From Lachnospiraceae bacterium (GTDB lineage Bacteria > Bacillota > Clostridia > Lachnospirales > Lachnospiraceae): 43,253 nucleotides of DNA. The notes beneath the pieces were generated by a model. It was not told the DNA's origin. It did no database searches and was given only the letters and a program-made list of their open reading frames with translations. The stretch spans positions 1 to 43,253 of the forward strand of contig JAEEOQ010000010.1 of the NCBI GenBank assembly GCA_016284355.1. The letters are read 5' to 3'. Below, piece by piece: positions 24,132 to 32,961 of the stretch; within the stretch, counting starts at the first letter, position 1; every line of letters starts with the position of its first letter. A program made the translations under genes and the position numbers.

Positions 24132-26552
24132 TTATCTATAAAATGAAATATGGCCATCCCAGTAGACGCCTTTTCCTGAGCCCATCTGGGTACCGCTGTA
24201 TGTGGTATTGTCATCAAAGCCAGCATTTAGAACTGTCGCATAAAAACCGCCTTCATGGTATGTTGTTTCAGTTCTCTGTCCTATCCAGACGTTTCCATCA
24301 AAATATTCCCTTGCCTGTTCAAAACCTATAAGGAAAGTAGTTGATGCTACCTCGTCACTTGTTGCGTCAATCCTTCCGTTAAAAGAATGGGCAGTATCCG
24401 AGGCAGATATAACTCTGTGAGTGCCGTTATTAAAGGTAAGGTACATCATGTAATCAGAAGCACCGCCCGTATGGTCGCTTGTCGGATGATAGTATGTAGC
24501 CCATACTGCAATCTGTTCACCGTTAAAGTAGCTGTAATCGTAAGAAATTGTTGTGTTCTGATAATCCTGTATTATTTCTCCGTGATCAACTATCGGATCT
24601 CCATGATCATCAAGACCTCTATCAGGATCTCCGCCAAGGTATTGGTATTGGATCACCAGCCCTACGCGAACAACTGTTATGTACTTTTCTGCGCCGCCTT
24701 CAAAAATAAACTTTAATGGTATTTCATCATAAAAGTTTGATGAAAATGAAAGTGAAATATCTGAAAGGTCTGAGGCATTAAGGGTAACACCGTCTGTCTG
24801 TGACGGTTCTACAAGTTCAACTGAAGTAATACCGGTTTGGCTAAGCCCCGTAGACCCTACAAGGGGGTAAAGGTGTATGGTGCTGTCTCCCACATACACC
24901 CTTGCCTTGGCATTTCTATTATTACCTGTAGTCCAGACAGGATCCACATTGCTTCCGGCATCACCAATAAGGCCATAGGCCTTAGTTTCGCCCACACCGC
25001 CAATAGCAATATATTTCTCTGAAGATTTAAGTAACCTGATCCTGCCTCCGCCTTCTACAGGATTTGTCACTCTAAGGAACGAAGCCGGTGCCCCGCCGTT
25101 TACCTCGATAGTATATAGGCCTTCTTCGTTTAGTCTTGTCATGAATCTGCCCATTCCGCCGCATTTTATGGTGGCAGGATTAATTGAAGTTACAGTAAAA
25201 CATACTCCGCCTGCTCTTTCTTCTGCTCCATTAGAAAAATTAATGAAGTCAGTTTCATCATCACGAGTATCATCAATATCGCATATAAGGAAATTATTTC
25301 CGCGTCCTGTCCTGTCATTAAAATCTGTGCAGATAAGCACCTGATCCACATTTTCAAGGGTATAAACAGGAAGCGTACTTACAACCGGCTGCCCGTTATT
25401 AAAGTTATTGCCCCAGTTTACATTATAATCCTGAACCGTAATAGTATGGTCTGCACCGCCGGGATCTTTAGCGGTAACGGTATAAGAACTTCCGCTTGCC
25501 TGTATACGTGAAAGTAATGTGGCTACATTTGCCGATCTGCTTGACGCATCAGTTGTTTCAGGCATTCCAAAATATTCAAAAAGGGACGGATCCATTAATC
25601 TGCATATAAGTTCCTCTGCAAAAAGTGCCTTAACTCCGTCCTGATCTGCAGCGTAGTATGCATAAAGATTATTATTTGCCTCTTCCGTAATATCAGGGTT
25701 TCCGGAATTCGGGTAAGCAAGAGAAATTCCGACCCAGTTGTTGGCACTTAAATCTATAATAGTATTAAATTCCGTTCCGCCGGGACTAATATATGAAGAC
25801 AGATCATCACTGTCACAATCCGCTGCAGCCATAATAATAGAGCGGGTTGAAGAAAGAGTGATCTTTACATCGACCCGACAATCCCACTGATTAGGTATTC
25901 CAGCAAGTTCAAAAGTCCCTGAGTAATTGCCGGGGAAACCCGGATCTTCTTCAGGCGCATAATCACTTGCAACTCTATAATCTGTCTCACCTGTGTATTT
26001 ATAGCTGACACTGATAGTATCTGTAGCAGCGTTAAATCCGCCTATGTTAATATCCATAAAAGGCGGTATGAACCTTACCCATTTTAATAAAGTTTCGTTA
26101 TAACAAAAAGTTACACTAGGGTCAACATTTCCGGTAAAACTAGCTGCTCCAGATGCATCATAAAGCGTGATACCTGCAGGTACGCTGGCGGCAGAACCAA
26201 ACCTTAAGAAAGCGCCGTCACTTGGAGTAATAGTTCCTTCAAAAACTTTATCATCAAATATTTCAAGAGAACCACCTGTTGCAATTGAAACCGTAACTCC
26301 GTTTAACGAATCAGACGTATCGCCCATAATAAGATGATAATCTTCAGGTACTGAAATAGCGGTTCCTGCAAAGCCTGATTCTACAAAACCCACATAAACA
26401 TTATCATCCCAGCTGTACGTAATACCTGATACCTCCACATCCGGATGCCCGGGGTCGGGTTCAGCGTAAGCCGGAGCTATATGAGACGCGGTAAATAATA
26501 CAAGGGCTATTGCAATTAGCAGTGATAGTTTCCTTTTTTGATGTTTCTTCAT
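24132..26552 (-). CDS. Large secreted protein of unknown function
   Basis: An 806-residue protein with a typical signal peptide (KRKLSLLIAIALVLFTASHIAPAYA). It is rich in Asp, Gly, Asn, Ser and Tyr and predicted to be mostly beta-structured. I recognise no enzymatic or anchoring domain. The N-terminal region contains a short beta-solenoid-like stretch (residues about 60-130). The protein has no C-terminal membrane helix or LPxTG motif, and ends in YWDGHISFYR. ATG 26552 is chosen because GGAGGGTAAAGG lies directly upstream; the track frame opens with a TTG. It is the first gene of an operon with the LysM protein, which could tether it to the wall (inference). Confidence 0.82.
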   Translation of the reverse strand: MKKHQKRKLSLLIAIALVLFTASHIAPAYAEPDPGHPDVEVSGITYSWDDNVYVGFVESGFAGTAISVPEDYHLIMGDTSDSLNGVTVSIATGGSLEIFDDKVFEGTITPSDGAFLRFGSAASVPAGITLYDASGAASFTGNVDPSVTFCYNETLLKWVRFIPPFMDINIGGFNAATDTISVSYKYTGETDYRVASDYAPEEDPGFPGNYSGTFELAGIPNQWDCRVDVKITLSSTRSIIMAAADCDSDDLSSYISPGGTEFNTIIDLSANNWVGISLAYPNSGNPDITEEANNNLYAYYAADQDGVKALFAEELICRLMDPSLFEYFGMPETTDASSRSANVATLLSRIQASGSSYTVTAKDPGGADHTITVQDYNVNWGNNFNNGQPVVSTLPVYTLENVDQVLICTDFNDRTGRGNNFLICDIDDTRDDETDFINFSNGAEERAGGVCFTVTSINPATIKCGGMGRFMTRLNEEGLYTIEVNGGAPASFLRVTNPVEGGGRIRLLKSSEKYIAIGGVGETKAYGLIGDAGSNVDPVWTTGNNRNAKARVYVGDSTIHLYPLVGSTGLSQTGITSVELVEPSQTDGVTLNASDLSDISLSFSSNFYDEIPLKFIFEGGAEKYITVVRVGLVIQYQYLGGDPDRGLDDHGDPIVDHGEIIQDYQNTTISYDYSYFNGEQIAVWATYYHPTSDHTGGASDYMMYLTFNNGTHRVISASDTAHSFNGRIDATSDEVASTTFLIGFEQAREYFDGNVWIGQRTETTYHEGGFYATVLNAGFDDNTTYSGTQMGSGKGVYWDGHISFYR

Positions 26553-26586
26553 ACCTTTACCCTCCTGCAACTAGTTGAAATCTGTA

Positions 26587-26614
26587 ATTAAATATTTATT
26601 ACATGTTTTGTCAA
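26587..26614 (-). promoter_or_regulatory. Promoter of the secreted protein/LysM operon
   Basis: On the minus strand consensus TTGACA (26614-26609), a 16-bp spacer and TTTAAT (26592-26587). The predicted start is about 27 bases upstream of the ATG. Confidence 0.65.
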
Positions 26615-26627
26615 TCTGATACAGATT
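26613..26627 (-). promoter_or_regulatory. Palindromic operator candidate on the -35 box
   Basis: AATCTG-ATA-CAGATT is a perfect 6-bp dyad that overlaps the first bases of the -35 box of the secreted protein operon. The gene just upstream encodes a membrane-embedded LuxR-type regulator. A LuxR-type helix-turn-helix would bind such a dyad, but the link is inference. Confidence 0.45.
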
Positions 26628-26670
26628 TGTAAATAAATATTAGCACATTTCACTGATTGAGAAGGGATAG

Positions 26671-26692
26671 TTTAGGTATAGTTTTGCCTAAA
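26671..26692. repeat. Inverted repeat next to the LuxR-type gene stop
   Basis: TTTAGG (26671-26676) and CCTAAA (26687-26692) form a 6-bp inverted repeat with a 10-nt gap directly after the stop codon. There is no T tract, so a protein binding site is as likely as a weak terminator. Confidence 0.35.
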
Positions 26693-28078
26693 TCAGGAAT
26701 TTAAGTAGTGATTTCTAAAATCTTCGATGAGCTCGTTACGATTATGACAGGATGTGGCCTGCAGGATATTTTTTACATGGTATTTTACCGTGCTTTCTGC
26801 CACAAAAAGACTTTCGGCGATCTCGCCATTTGAAGCGCCGTTTAAAAGATATTTTAAAACCTGAGCCTGCTTTACATTAAGCCCGGTTTCTTTCACATAT
26901 TTTTCAAATGCTATCTCTTTTCTGTCTATTTCAGATAGCATATCCTCTTTCTTATCATTTGGATATAAAGCAGAGAAAAAGGCAAAGAATACACCGCCGG
27001 TTATTATATAGAGTATCAGCATAACACAGACTAATACCATCATATCCTTTTCAAGCCATACACCCATAAAAGTTCCAAGAGCCTGGCCTGCAAGGGCGGC
27101 AGCTACGCCAAGGGTAACAAAAGGAAACTTACTGTGGTCTTTTTCCGCCTCGTCTGAAAATATGATCATCCTGTAAATAGCAGGAAGCCCCAGAAAAACG
27201 TATGCGATTGCCTGAACTGCGACAGATGTGCCGGTATTTACCTGAAGGGCAGGGCTAAGCAGGCCAAACCCCAGTGCCAAAAATGCGCAAAGAGCTCCTA
27301 CTTTTCTGCTCCTGTCATTTATAAAACCCGCGGCAATAAGACCCACTGCATAAAAGGCTCTTGATAACACCACAGATTCAAATTCAGATCCGCCGCTTAT
27401 CTTAAAGTGAAGCCCTATGTTGCTAAGCACAAAGAACATAAATATAACGAAAATTCTAACAGCATCGTTTTTATTAAATCCTGATTTCACAGGATCGAGA
27501 TACTCTTCTTCTTTAAAGGACGAATCATCATTTTTCTTGTAAAAATAAAGTCCTAAAGCTGAAGATAACACTGCAAGTGCGCCGTATATGACAAAAATAA
27601 AATTTTCTCCGAGAGCATTCCCGCCGTCAAGAAGAGATAAAAGCAGGCTTCCCACACTGCCAACCGCATATATAAGGCCAAAAGCTTTTCCTCTGTTTGA
27701 AAACTTTACATTAAGAGTTATTTCTGTAATGGCATAACACATGATAGCACCGGTAAAGAAGCTCATAAAGCTTCCCCAGAATACTGAACTGATAGGCTGC
27801 CCCGACATAAAAGCAGCAAGCCCCGTACAAAAAATGATCAAGGATTCTACTATAGGTACCCAAAAGCTTAGCGAATTTTTACTCTTTTTAAGAAAAACAA
27901 TGGAAAAAGCATAACCAAGAGCCTGTAAGATGGCAAAATAGCAATCGGTAATAAGACACACGGTTATATCATCATAATACTTAAAAAAAGTATAAGCAAC
28001 AGAGATATAAAGTGTCCCCGTCCAAATGTATATAATTCCGCCAAGTAAGGCAAGAAATACAGATTTATGTTTCATCAT
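26693..28078 (-). CDS. Membrane-embedded LuxR-type transcriptional regulator
   Basis: A protein of about 461 residues. The first 380 are strongly hydrophobic with roughly 12 predicted membrane segments resembling a transporter fold. A LuxR-type helix-turn-helix follows at the C-terminus (LNVKQAQVLKYLLNGASNGEIAESLFVAESTVKYHVKNIL). Such MFS-like sensors fused to LuxR domains are known, best from Coriobacteriia, and their signals are mostly undefined. ATG 28078 (MMKHKS) follows a GGGAGGGGG site; the longer frame lacks one. It lies directly upstream of the secreted protein operon, which has palindromes in its promoter, so it may control that operon (inference). Confidence 0.88.
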   Translation of the reverse strand: MMKHKSVFLALLGGIIYIWTGTLYISVAYTFFKYYDDITVCLITDCYFAILQALGYAFSIVFLKKSKNSLSFWVPIVESLIIFCTGLAAFMSGQPISSVFWGSFMSFFTGAIMCYAITEITLNVKFSNRGKAFGLIYAVGSVGSLLLSLLDGGNALGENFIFVIYGALAVLSSALGLYFYKKNDDSSFKEEEYLDPVKSGFNKNDAVRIFVIFMFFVLSNIGLHFKISGGSEFESVVLSRAFYAVGLIAAGFINDRSRKVGALCAFLALGFGLLSPALQVNTGTSVAVQAIAYVFLGLPAIYRMIIFSDEAEKDHSKFPFVTLGVAAALAGQALGTFMGVWLEKDMMVLVCVMLILYIITGGVFFAFFSALYPNDKKEDMLSEIDRKEIAFEKYVKETGLNVKQAQVLKYLLNGASNGEIAESLFVAESTVKYHVKNILQATSCHNRNELIEDFRNHYLNS

Positions 28079-28159
28079 ACTCTGCCGCCCCCTCCCAGAT
28101 CTTCTATACTCATAGTACCACATTTCAGAGATAATAACACCACAAAAAATAGGCTTTAA

Positions 28160-28194
28160 AAAACACCGGAGAAGTTTCCCTTCTCCGGTGTTTT
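28160..28194 (-). terminator. Terminator of the riboflavin operon
   Basis: A perfect 15-bp stem (28160-28174 and 28180-28194) with a TTTCC loop is followed by a T tract on the minus strand. It lies about 90 bp past the ribH stop. Confidence 0.9.
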
Positions 28195-28233
28195 CATACC
28201 TCAGGCTACAGCAGTCTAACAAATTTAACAATT

Positions 28234-28266
28234 TTGTAACGGTACCTTGTAACGGTACCTGGTACC
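28234..28266. repeat. Short tandem repeat of 13 bp
   Basis: TTGTAACGGTACC occurs twice head-to-tail (28234-28246, 28247-28259) and is followed by a partial TGGTACC unit. It lies between the ribH stop and the operon terminator, so it would be in the 3' untranslated region. Confidence 0.7.
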
Positions 28267-28285
28267 TTATTCAATTACAAAAGGA

Positions 28286-28750
28286 TTAAACCTGTGCCAT
28301 AACATTTACCATCTCGATAGCACCAAGAGCGCAGTCATAGCCCTTATTTCCCGCCTTTGTGCCTGCACGCTCTATAGCCTGCTCTATATTTTCTGTGGTA
28401 AGTACACCAAACATAACAGGCATTCCTGAAGATAAAGACACCTGAGCGATACCCTTGCTTACCTCGCTGCACACATAGTCGTAATGGCTGGTGTTGCCGC
28501 GGATAACTGCTCCCACACAGATAAGGGCGTCATATTTTCCGCTTTCTGCCATCTTCTTTGCAAGAACAGGGATCTCAAATGCTCCCGGAACCCATGCAAG
28601 ACTTATGTTGTTTTCATCAACCCCATGTCTTGTAAGACCGTCAAAGGCACCGCCAACAAGCTTTGAAGTGATAAATTCATTAAATCTTGCGGCAATGATG
28701 CCCACCTTCATATTTTCCTTTGCTACTACATTTCCTGATAAAGTATTCAT
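28286..28750 (-). CDS. ribH: 6,7-dimethyl-8-ribityllumazine synthase
   Basis: A 154-residue enzyme that joins 5-amino-6-ribitylaminouracil and 3,4-dihydroxy-2-butanone 4-phosphate, forming the lumazine. Family blocks are [47 protein letters not shown] and [12 protein letters not shown]. The length is typical of the subunit that builds icosahedral or pentameric shells. It is the last gene of ribD-ribE-ribBA-ribH, 24 bp after ribBA, with AAAGGAG upstream. Confidence 0.97.
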   Translation of the reverse strand: MNTLSGNVVAKENMKVGIIAARFNEFITSKLVGGAFDGLTRHGVDENNISLAWVPGAFEIPVLAKKMAESGKYDALICVGAVIRGNTSHYDYVCSEVSKGIAQVSLSSGMPVMFGVLTTENIEQAIERAGTKAGNKGYDCALGAIEMVNVMAQV

Positions 28751-28774
28751 TGTTTTTTTCTCCTTTAAATTTTA

Positions 28775-29989
28775 TTATTTTGCAACGGCAAATGTCTCTT
28801 CTGCCAGAATGTGACCCATTTTTTCCTTCTTGGTCCTAAGATAAAATACATCAAATTTCTGGGCTGCGATCTCAATCGGAACCCTTTCCTTGATGGAAAT
28901 TCCGTAGCCTTCTAGGCCGTAGATCTTCTCAGGGTTATTTGTAAGAAGGCGAAGCTCGCTTACTCCAAGTTCTCTTAATATCTGTGCTCCGATCCAGTAC
29001 TCTCTTAGATCCGGAGCAAACCCAAGTTTTACATTTGCTTCTACCGTATCATAGCCCTGTTCCTGAAGCTCGTACGCCTTAAGCTTATTTATAAGACCGA
29101 TACCGCGTCCTTCCTGGCGCATATATAAAAGCACTCCCCTGCCCTCTTTTTCTATCTGCCTCATGGCTGCTTCAAACTGTTTACCGCAATCACACCTTTG
29201 GGAATGAAAAACGTCTCCCGTAAGGCACTCCGAATGCACTCTGCAAAGTACATCTTTTCCGTCACCGATATCGCCCTTTACAAGCGCCACATGATGTTCT
29301 CCCGTAAGAGTATTTACAAAGCCGTATGCGCGAAACTCGCCAAATTCAGTTGGCATGTTTACCTTTGCTTCGCATTTAACGTATTTTTCATGTACTCTTA
29401 AATAATCCTGAAGGTCCTTTATGGTAATGTAACAAAGATCGTATTCTTCAGCCATTTTTTCAAGTTCAGACCTTTTCATCATGTGTCCATCTTCTGCCAT
29501 AACCTCGCAGCAAAGCCCCACAGGTTCAAGACCCGCAAGCTTCATAAGGTCAACGGTTGCTTCGGTATGGCCTTCTCTTTTAAGTACTCCCCCCTCTTTT
29601 GCTACCAGCGGGAAGCAATGCCCCGGTCTTCTGAAGTCAGAAGGCTTTGAGGCAGGATCTGCAACTTTTCTCATAGTAAGAGCTCTTTCATAAGCAGAGA
29701 TACCTGTGGTGGTTTCCACATGGTCGATGCTTACCGTAAATGCCGTCTCATGATTATCGGTATTCTTTTTTACCATAGCCGGGATCTGAAGCCTTTCTGC
29801 TATCTCTTCTGACACCGGAAGACAGATAAGACCTTTTCCGTATTTCGCCATGAAATTGACCTGCTCTGCCGTAAGGGTTTCTGCAGCGCAAATAAGATCC
29901 CCCTCATTTTCCCGGTCTTCGCTGTCTGAAACCAGGATCATTTTTCCCTCTCTAAGATCCTTTAGTGCCTCTTTAATAGTGGTTCTCAT
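28775..29989 (-). CDS. ribBA: Bifunctional DHBP synthase / GTP cyclohydrolase II
   Basis: A 404-residue fusion. The N-terminal half (about 1-200) is 3,4-dihydroxy-2-butanone 4-phosphate synthase, with [16 protein letters not shown] and the [17 protein letters not shown] block. The C-terminal half is GTP cyclohydrolase II, with the zinc site in [18 protein letters not shown] and the [16 protein letters not shown] motif. Together they supply both precursors of riboflavin from ribulose 5-phosphate and GTP. ATG 29989 follows AAAGGAGG; the upstream ATGs in frame lack a site. Third gene of the operon. Confidence 0.97.
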   Translation of the reverse strand: MRTTIKEALKDLREGKMILVSDSEDRENEGDLICAAETLTAEQVNFMAKYGKGLICLPVSEEIAERLQIPAMVKKNTDNHETAFTVSIDHVETTTGISAYERALTMRKVADPASKPSDFRRPGHCFPLVAKEGGVLKREGHTEATVDLMKLAGLEPVGLCCEVMAEDGHMMKRSELEKMAEEYDLCYITIKDLQDYLRVHEKYVKCEAKVNMPTEFGEFRAYGFVNTLTGEHHVALVKGDIGDGKDVLCRVHSECLTGDVFHSQRCDCGKQFEAAMRQIEKEGRGVLLYMRQEGRGIGLINKLKAYELQEQGYDTVEANVKLGFAPDLREYWIGAQILRELGVSELRLLTNNPEKIYGLEGYGISIKERVPIEIAAQKFDVFYLRTKKEKMGHILAEETFAVAK

Positions 29990-30011
29990 TTTCTTTCCTC
30001 CTTTTGATGGT

Positions 30012-30638
30012 TTAAGCAAATCCATGCTCATATAAAAAATCCATGGTAATATTTGACTTTTTCTCTGTTTCCATATAGGATCTTACGTATTTTCCTATCA
30101 CATCTGTTTCAAGATTGACCATGCGGCCGGGTATCCATTGCTTCATATTTGTTTCTTCTCTGGTATGTGGTATTAAAGAAACAGAAAATGTAGCCCCGCT
30201 TCTTTTTGCTACTGTAAGGCTGACTCCGTCTATTGCTACCGAGCCTTTTTCAATAATCCCTGACATAAGATCGCCCTCAGGCTCGATCTCAACCCACACC
30301 GCATTCCCTTCGGTTTTTACGCTTTTTACAGTGCCGATGCCGTCAATGTGGCCGCTTACAATGTGACCACCAAACCTGCCGCCTGCTGCCATAGCCCTCT
30401 CAAGATTTACTTCATCACCGACGCTTACCATAGAAAGACCGGATACACGCAGAGTCTGCGGCATTACATCGCAGGTAAAGCCCTCATTTGTAAATCCGGT
30501 AACCGTAAGACAAACACCGTTTACCGCAATGCTGTCGCCTATAGCCGTATTTTCAAGTACCTTGCTTGCTGCTATGGTAAGACTTCCGCTTCCTTTAGCC
30601 TTTAATATCCCGCATTCTTCAATAATTCCTGTAAACAT
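30012..30638 (-). CDS. ribE: Riboflavin synthase, alpha subunit
   Basis: A 208-residue enzyme that dismutates two lumazines to riboflavin. It has the family start [10 protein letters not shown] and the internal duplication of two lumazine-binding barrels: [15 protein letters not shown] with [16 protein letters not shown], then [15 protein letters not shown]. The operon position is 18 bp after ribD and 22 bp before ribBA. Catalytic lumazine synthase is supplied by ribH at the operon end. Confidence 0.97.
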   Translation of the reverse strand: MFTGIIEECGILKAKGSGSLTIAASKVLENTAIGDSIAVNGVCLTVTGFTNEGFTCDVMPQTLRVSGLSMVSVGDEVNLERAMAAGGRFGGHIVSGHIDGIGTVKSVKTEGNAVWVEIEPEGDLMSGIIEKGSVAIDGVSLTVAKRSGATFSVSLIPHTREETNMKQWIPGRMVNLETDVIGKYVRSYMETEKKSNITMDFLYEHGFA

Positions 30639-30656
30639 AACTACCTCCCTTCTTTT

Positions 30657-31742
30657 TTAGTCTAAAACACTGTATTCTATCAAAACGTCATTATCAAAAC
30701 ATTTTATGTCTGAAGGAATCAGACGTATTGCCTCGTTTAATGCTACACCGCTTCCTGCTATAGGGTTTTTGCCCTCTCCTCCAAGAAGCATTCCGCCCAC
30801 ATAAGCGTATACCTTATCAAAAAGCCCTTCCGTAAGGAAGCTTCCGTTTACCCTGCCTCCTCCTTCAACCAAAACACTGTCGATTTTTTCCTCATACAAA
30901 GCCTTAAGCAGAAAGTTTAGATCTACTTTTCCTTCTTTAACAGGCAAGATCAGCACCTTAACTCCAAGATCTGTAAGTAGTTGTTTCTTTCCCGCCTCGA
31001 TCCTTGCGCAGGCAAGGGTAACCGGTATTTCTTTTGCTGTTTTTACAAGCTTACAATCAATCGGTATTTTGCCGTTTGTATCAAGTATGATGCGGACAGG
31101 CTGAGCAGGATCCTCAATCCCCCTTACGTTTAGCATAGGGTCATCTGCAAGAACCGTCTCAATACCTGCAAGAATCCCGGCATACTTATTTCTTAGTTTG
31201 TGAACATGCCCTCTTGCTGTATCTCCTGTTATCCACTTAGATCTTCCCTCATTATCGGTAATCTTTCCGTCTGCGCTCATGGCGTATTTAAGCGCAACAT
31301 AAGGCCTCTTTTTTTTCATAAAACAAAAGAATACCTCATTTATAGCGTCACACTCTTCCTTTAGAAAATCCGTCACAACTTCAATCCCGGCTTCTCTTAG
31401 CTGCAAAACCCCTTTTCCTGATACCAGGGGATTTGGGTCCCTTGAGCCGATCACCACTTTTTTTATCCCCTCATCAATAAGAGCAAGGGAACAGGGCGGC
31501 TGTTTTCCGTAGTGACAGCAAGGCTCTAAAGTAACGTAGATGGTTGCGTCTTCAGGACTCTCCGTGCAGTTTTTAAGTGCATTTCTTTCTGCGTGTAAAC
31601 CACCATATTTTTCATGATATCCCTCCCCTATTATCTTGCCGTTTTTAACTATCACAGCACCCACAAGAGGGTTTGGATCAGTATGTCCCTCTCCTTTTTT
31701 CGCAAGTTCTATTGCCCTTTTCATATAATCCTCATCAGTCAT
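30657..31742 (-). CDS. ribD: Bifunctional riboflavin biosynthesis deaminase/reductase
   Basis: A 361-residue fusion. The N-terminal deaminase has the zinc motif HAERNAL with PCCHYGKQPPCSLAL. The C-terminal reductase has KYAMSADGKI, SKWITGDTARGHVHKLRN and the VEGGGRVNGSFL block. It carries out the second and third steps from the GTP cyclohydrolase product. The start is ATG 31742 (MTDEDYMKRA) after GAGAGGGAG. An open frame continues 50 codons upstream through the riboswitch hairpins but has no ribosome binding site. First gene of the operon, under the FMN riboswitch. Confidence 0.96.
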   Translation of the reverse strand: MTDEDYMKRAIELAKKGEGHTDPNPLVGAVIVKNGKIIGEGYHEKYGGLHAERNALKNCTESPEDATIYVTLEPCCHYGKQPPCSLALIDEGIKKVVIGSRDPNPLVSGKGVLQLREAGIEVVTDFLKEECDAINEVFFCFMKKKRPYVALKYAMSADGKITDNEGRSKWITGDTARGHVHKLRNKYAGILAGIETVLADDPMLNVRGIEDPAQPVRIILDTNGKIPIDCKLVKTAKEIPVTLACARIEAGKKQLLTDLGVKVLILPVKEGKVDLNFLLKALYEEKIDSVLVEGGGRVNGSFLTEGLFDKVYAYVGGMLLGGEGKNPIAGSGVALNEAIRLIPSDIKCFDNDVLIEYSVLD

Positions 31743-31801
31743 GTTTTCTCCCTCTCTTTTTTTAGCAAAACTATAAAGGCCATTGTTTATTCCCGGTCTT
31801 A

Positions 31802-31833
31802 GAAAAGAAAAGGCCTCCCACTTCAGGGAGGCC
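31802..31833 (-). terminator. Second hairpin with T tract in the ribD leader
   Basis: An 8-bp stem GGCCTCCC/GGGAGGCC (31833-31826 and 31819-31812) with a 6-nt loop is followed on the minus strand by TTTTCTTTTC. It lies 26 bp downstream of the first riboswitch terminator and 70 bp before ribD. Confidence 0.65.
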
Positions 31834-31858
31834 ATGATAAAAATGCATATACCAACAT

Positions 31859-31888
31859 AAAAAAACTCCGGAATACGAGATTCCAGAG
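31859..31888 (-). terminator. FMN riboswitch terminator
   Basis: A 9-bp stem (31888-31880 with 31874-31866) with loop CTCGT and seven T's on the minus strand, between the aptamer and ribD. FMN binding would favour it. Confidence 0.8.
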
Positions 31889-31912
31889 CCATGTCGTTAC
31901 ATATTTACTGAC

Positions 31913-32018
31913 ACACTTTCTTCCATCCAGACTTTACTGTCGGCTTCGGAGTTTCACCGAATCATGCCAAAAGGCTCGCGGGCTTTACCGCCGGTAGGGA
32001 ATTTCACCCTGCCCTGAA
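31913..32018 (-). ncRNA. FMN riboswitch (RFN element)
   Basis: On the minus strand the conserved RFN blocks appear in order: AGGGCAGGGTGAAATTCCC, CCGGCGGTAAAGCCCGCGAG, ATTCGGTGAAACTCCG and CGACAGTAAAGTCTGGATGG. It senses FMN and controls ribDEBAH, giving end-product feedback. Confidence 0.97.
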
Positions 32019-32045
32019 AATGTTATTTTTTTCTTTTCGATTGTC

Positions 32046-32074
32046 ATATTAATGCATTGTTATCGTTTTGTCAA
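32046..32074 (-). promoter_or_regulatory. Promoter of the riboflavin operon
   Basis: On the minus strand consensus TTGACA (32074-32069), a 17-bp spacer and TAATAT (32051-32046), about 28 bases upstream of the aptamer. Confidence 0.8.
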
Positions 32075-32157
32075 TGCTTTTTTTCAAAATACGGAGTTAC
32101 AGTCTCCCACACCGAAGCCTCAGGATAATTTTTCTCTATCTCACACCATGCAAGTAA

Positions 32158-32186
32158 TTGCTCGCAGTGCCTTCCCATGGTATAAT
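32158..32186 (+). promoter_or_regulatory. Promoter of the 7-TM protein gene
   Basis: TTGCTC (32158-32163), a 17-bp spacer and consensus TATAAT (32181-32186) with TG one base upstream. A second TATAAT follows at 32192-32197. Confidence 0.6.
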
Positions 32187-32234
32187 CGGCTTATAATGTA
32201 ATGTTTTTGTCTGTTAATTTCAAGGAGGATACAC

Positions 32235-32873
32235 ATGAAATACGGAGAAAGCAGTTTTGATATCATTTATCTGATTTTTGCCATCGTTACAGGTCTTATT
32301 ATCCTTGCAAAAAGAAAGGATTCACTTGGAAGGTTAATGGGATGCGCCGCTCTCATACTTGGATGCGGAGACGCATTTCACCTTGTCCCTAGAGTATTAA
32401 ACTATTTTGTTGATGCTGACTTTACCTTTTGGCTTGGTTTCGGAAAACTCGTTACTTCCATTACCATGACCGTATTTTACGTATTAATGTATCGCATTTG
32501 GCTTAGTGCCTACAAAGAACCGGCGCATAAGACTTTCGCCATTTGTTTTTACGCCTTTGCTATATGCCGGATAGCACTTTGCCTAATGCCTGGCAACAAC
32601 TGGTTTACAAATGATTCGCCGCTTCTTTGGGGTATTCTTCGCAATATTCCTTTTATAGTGGTTGGGTGTATGATCGTAATCATATACTTCAAAAAGAGAT
32701 CTGAGATCAAAGAATTTAAATTAATATGGCTTTTTGTGACACTGTCATTTGCCTTTTATATCCCGGTAACTGTTGGCGCATCCTTTATTCCGATACTCGG
32801 AGCGCTTATGCTTCCAAAGACCGTATGTTATATGCTGCTTTTGGTAAGTTTTTACAATAAGGCAAAAGAATAA
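32235..32873 (+). CDS. Unrecognised integral membrane protein with about seven membrane segments
   Basis: A 212-residue protein preceded by AAGGAGG, so clearly translated. Hydrophobic segments can be placed at about 9-27, 35-53, 62-86, 98-116, 130-150, 158-178 and 184-206, which gives seven. Several charged residues fall within them: Asp and His in GDAFHLVPR of the second, Lys in GFGKLVTS of the third, and Lys195 in ALMLPKTVCYM of the last. I do not recognise the family. It has its own promoter and precedes the monocistronic esterase gene, so no operon partner hints at a role. Confidence 0.8.
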   Translation: MKYGESSFDIIYLIFAIVTGLIILAKRKDSLGRLMGCAALILGCGDAFHLVPRVLNYFVDADFTFWLGFGKLVTSITMTVFYVLMYRIWLSAYKEPAHKTFAICFYAFAICRIALCLMPGNNWFTNDSPLLWGILRNIPFIVVGCMIVIIYFKKRSEIKEFKLIWLFVTLSFAFYIPVTVGASFIPILGALMLPKTVCYMLLLVSFYNKAKE

Positions 32874-32897
32874 GCCGGAAAAACTTTTACATGCCTT

Positions 32898-32927
32898 TTG
32901 ATGTTACACCGTATGTTGTGCTATAAT
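32898..32927 (+). promoter_or_regulatory. Promoter of the PF00756-type esterase gene
   Basis: TTGATG (32898-32903), an 18-bp spacer and consensus TATAAT (32922-32927) with TG one base upstream (extended -10). Confidence 0.65.
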
Positions 32928-32961
32928 GGCTTTTGGATCATTATATAATTGGAGGTTTATT

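Noticed and set aside
31743..31892. A 50-codon in-frame N-terminal extension of ribD
   Set aside because: It runs through two terminator-like hairpins of the riboswitch leader and has no ribosome binding site. ATG 31742 has one and matches the family start.
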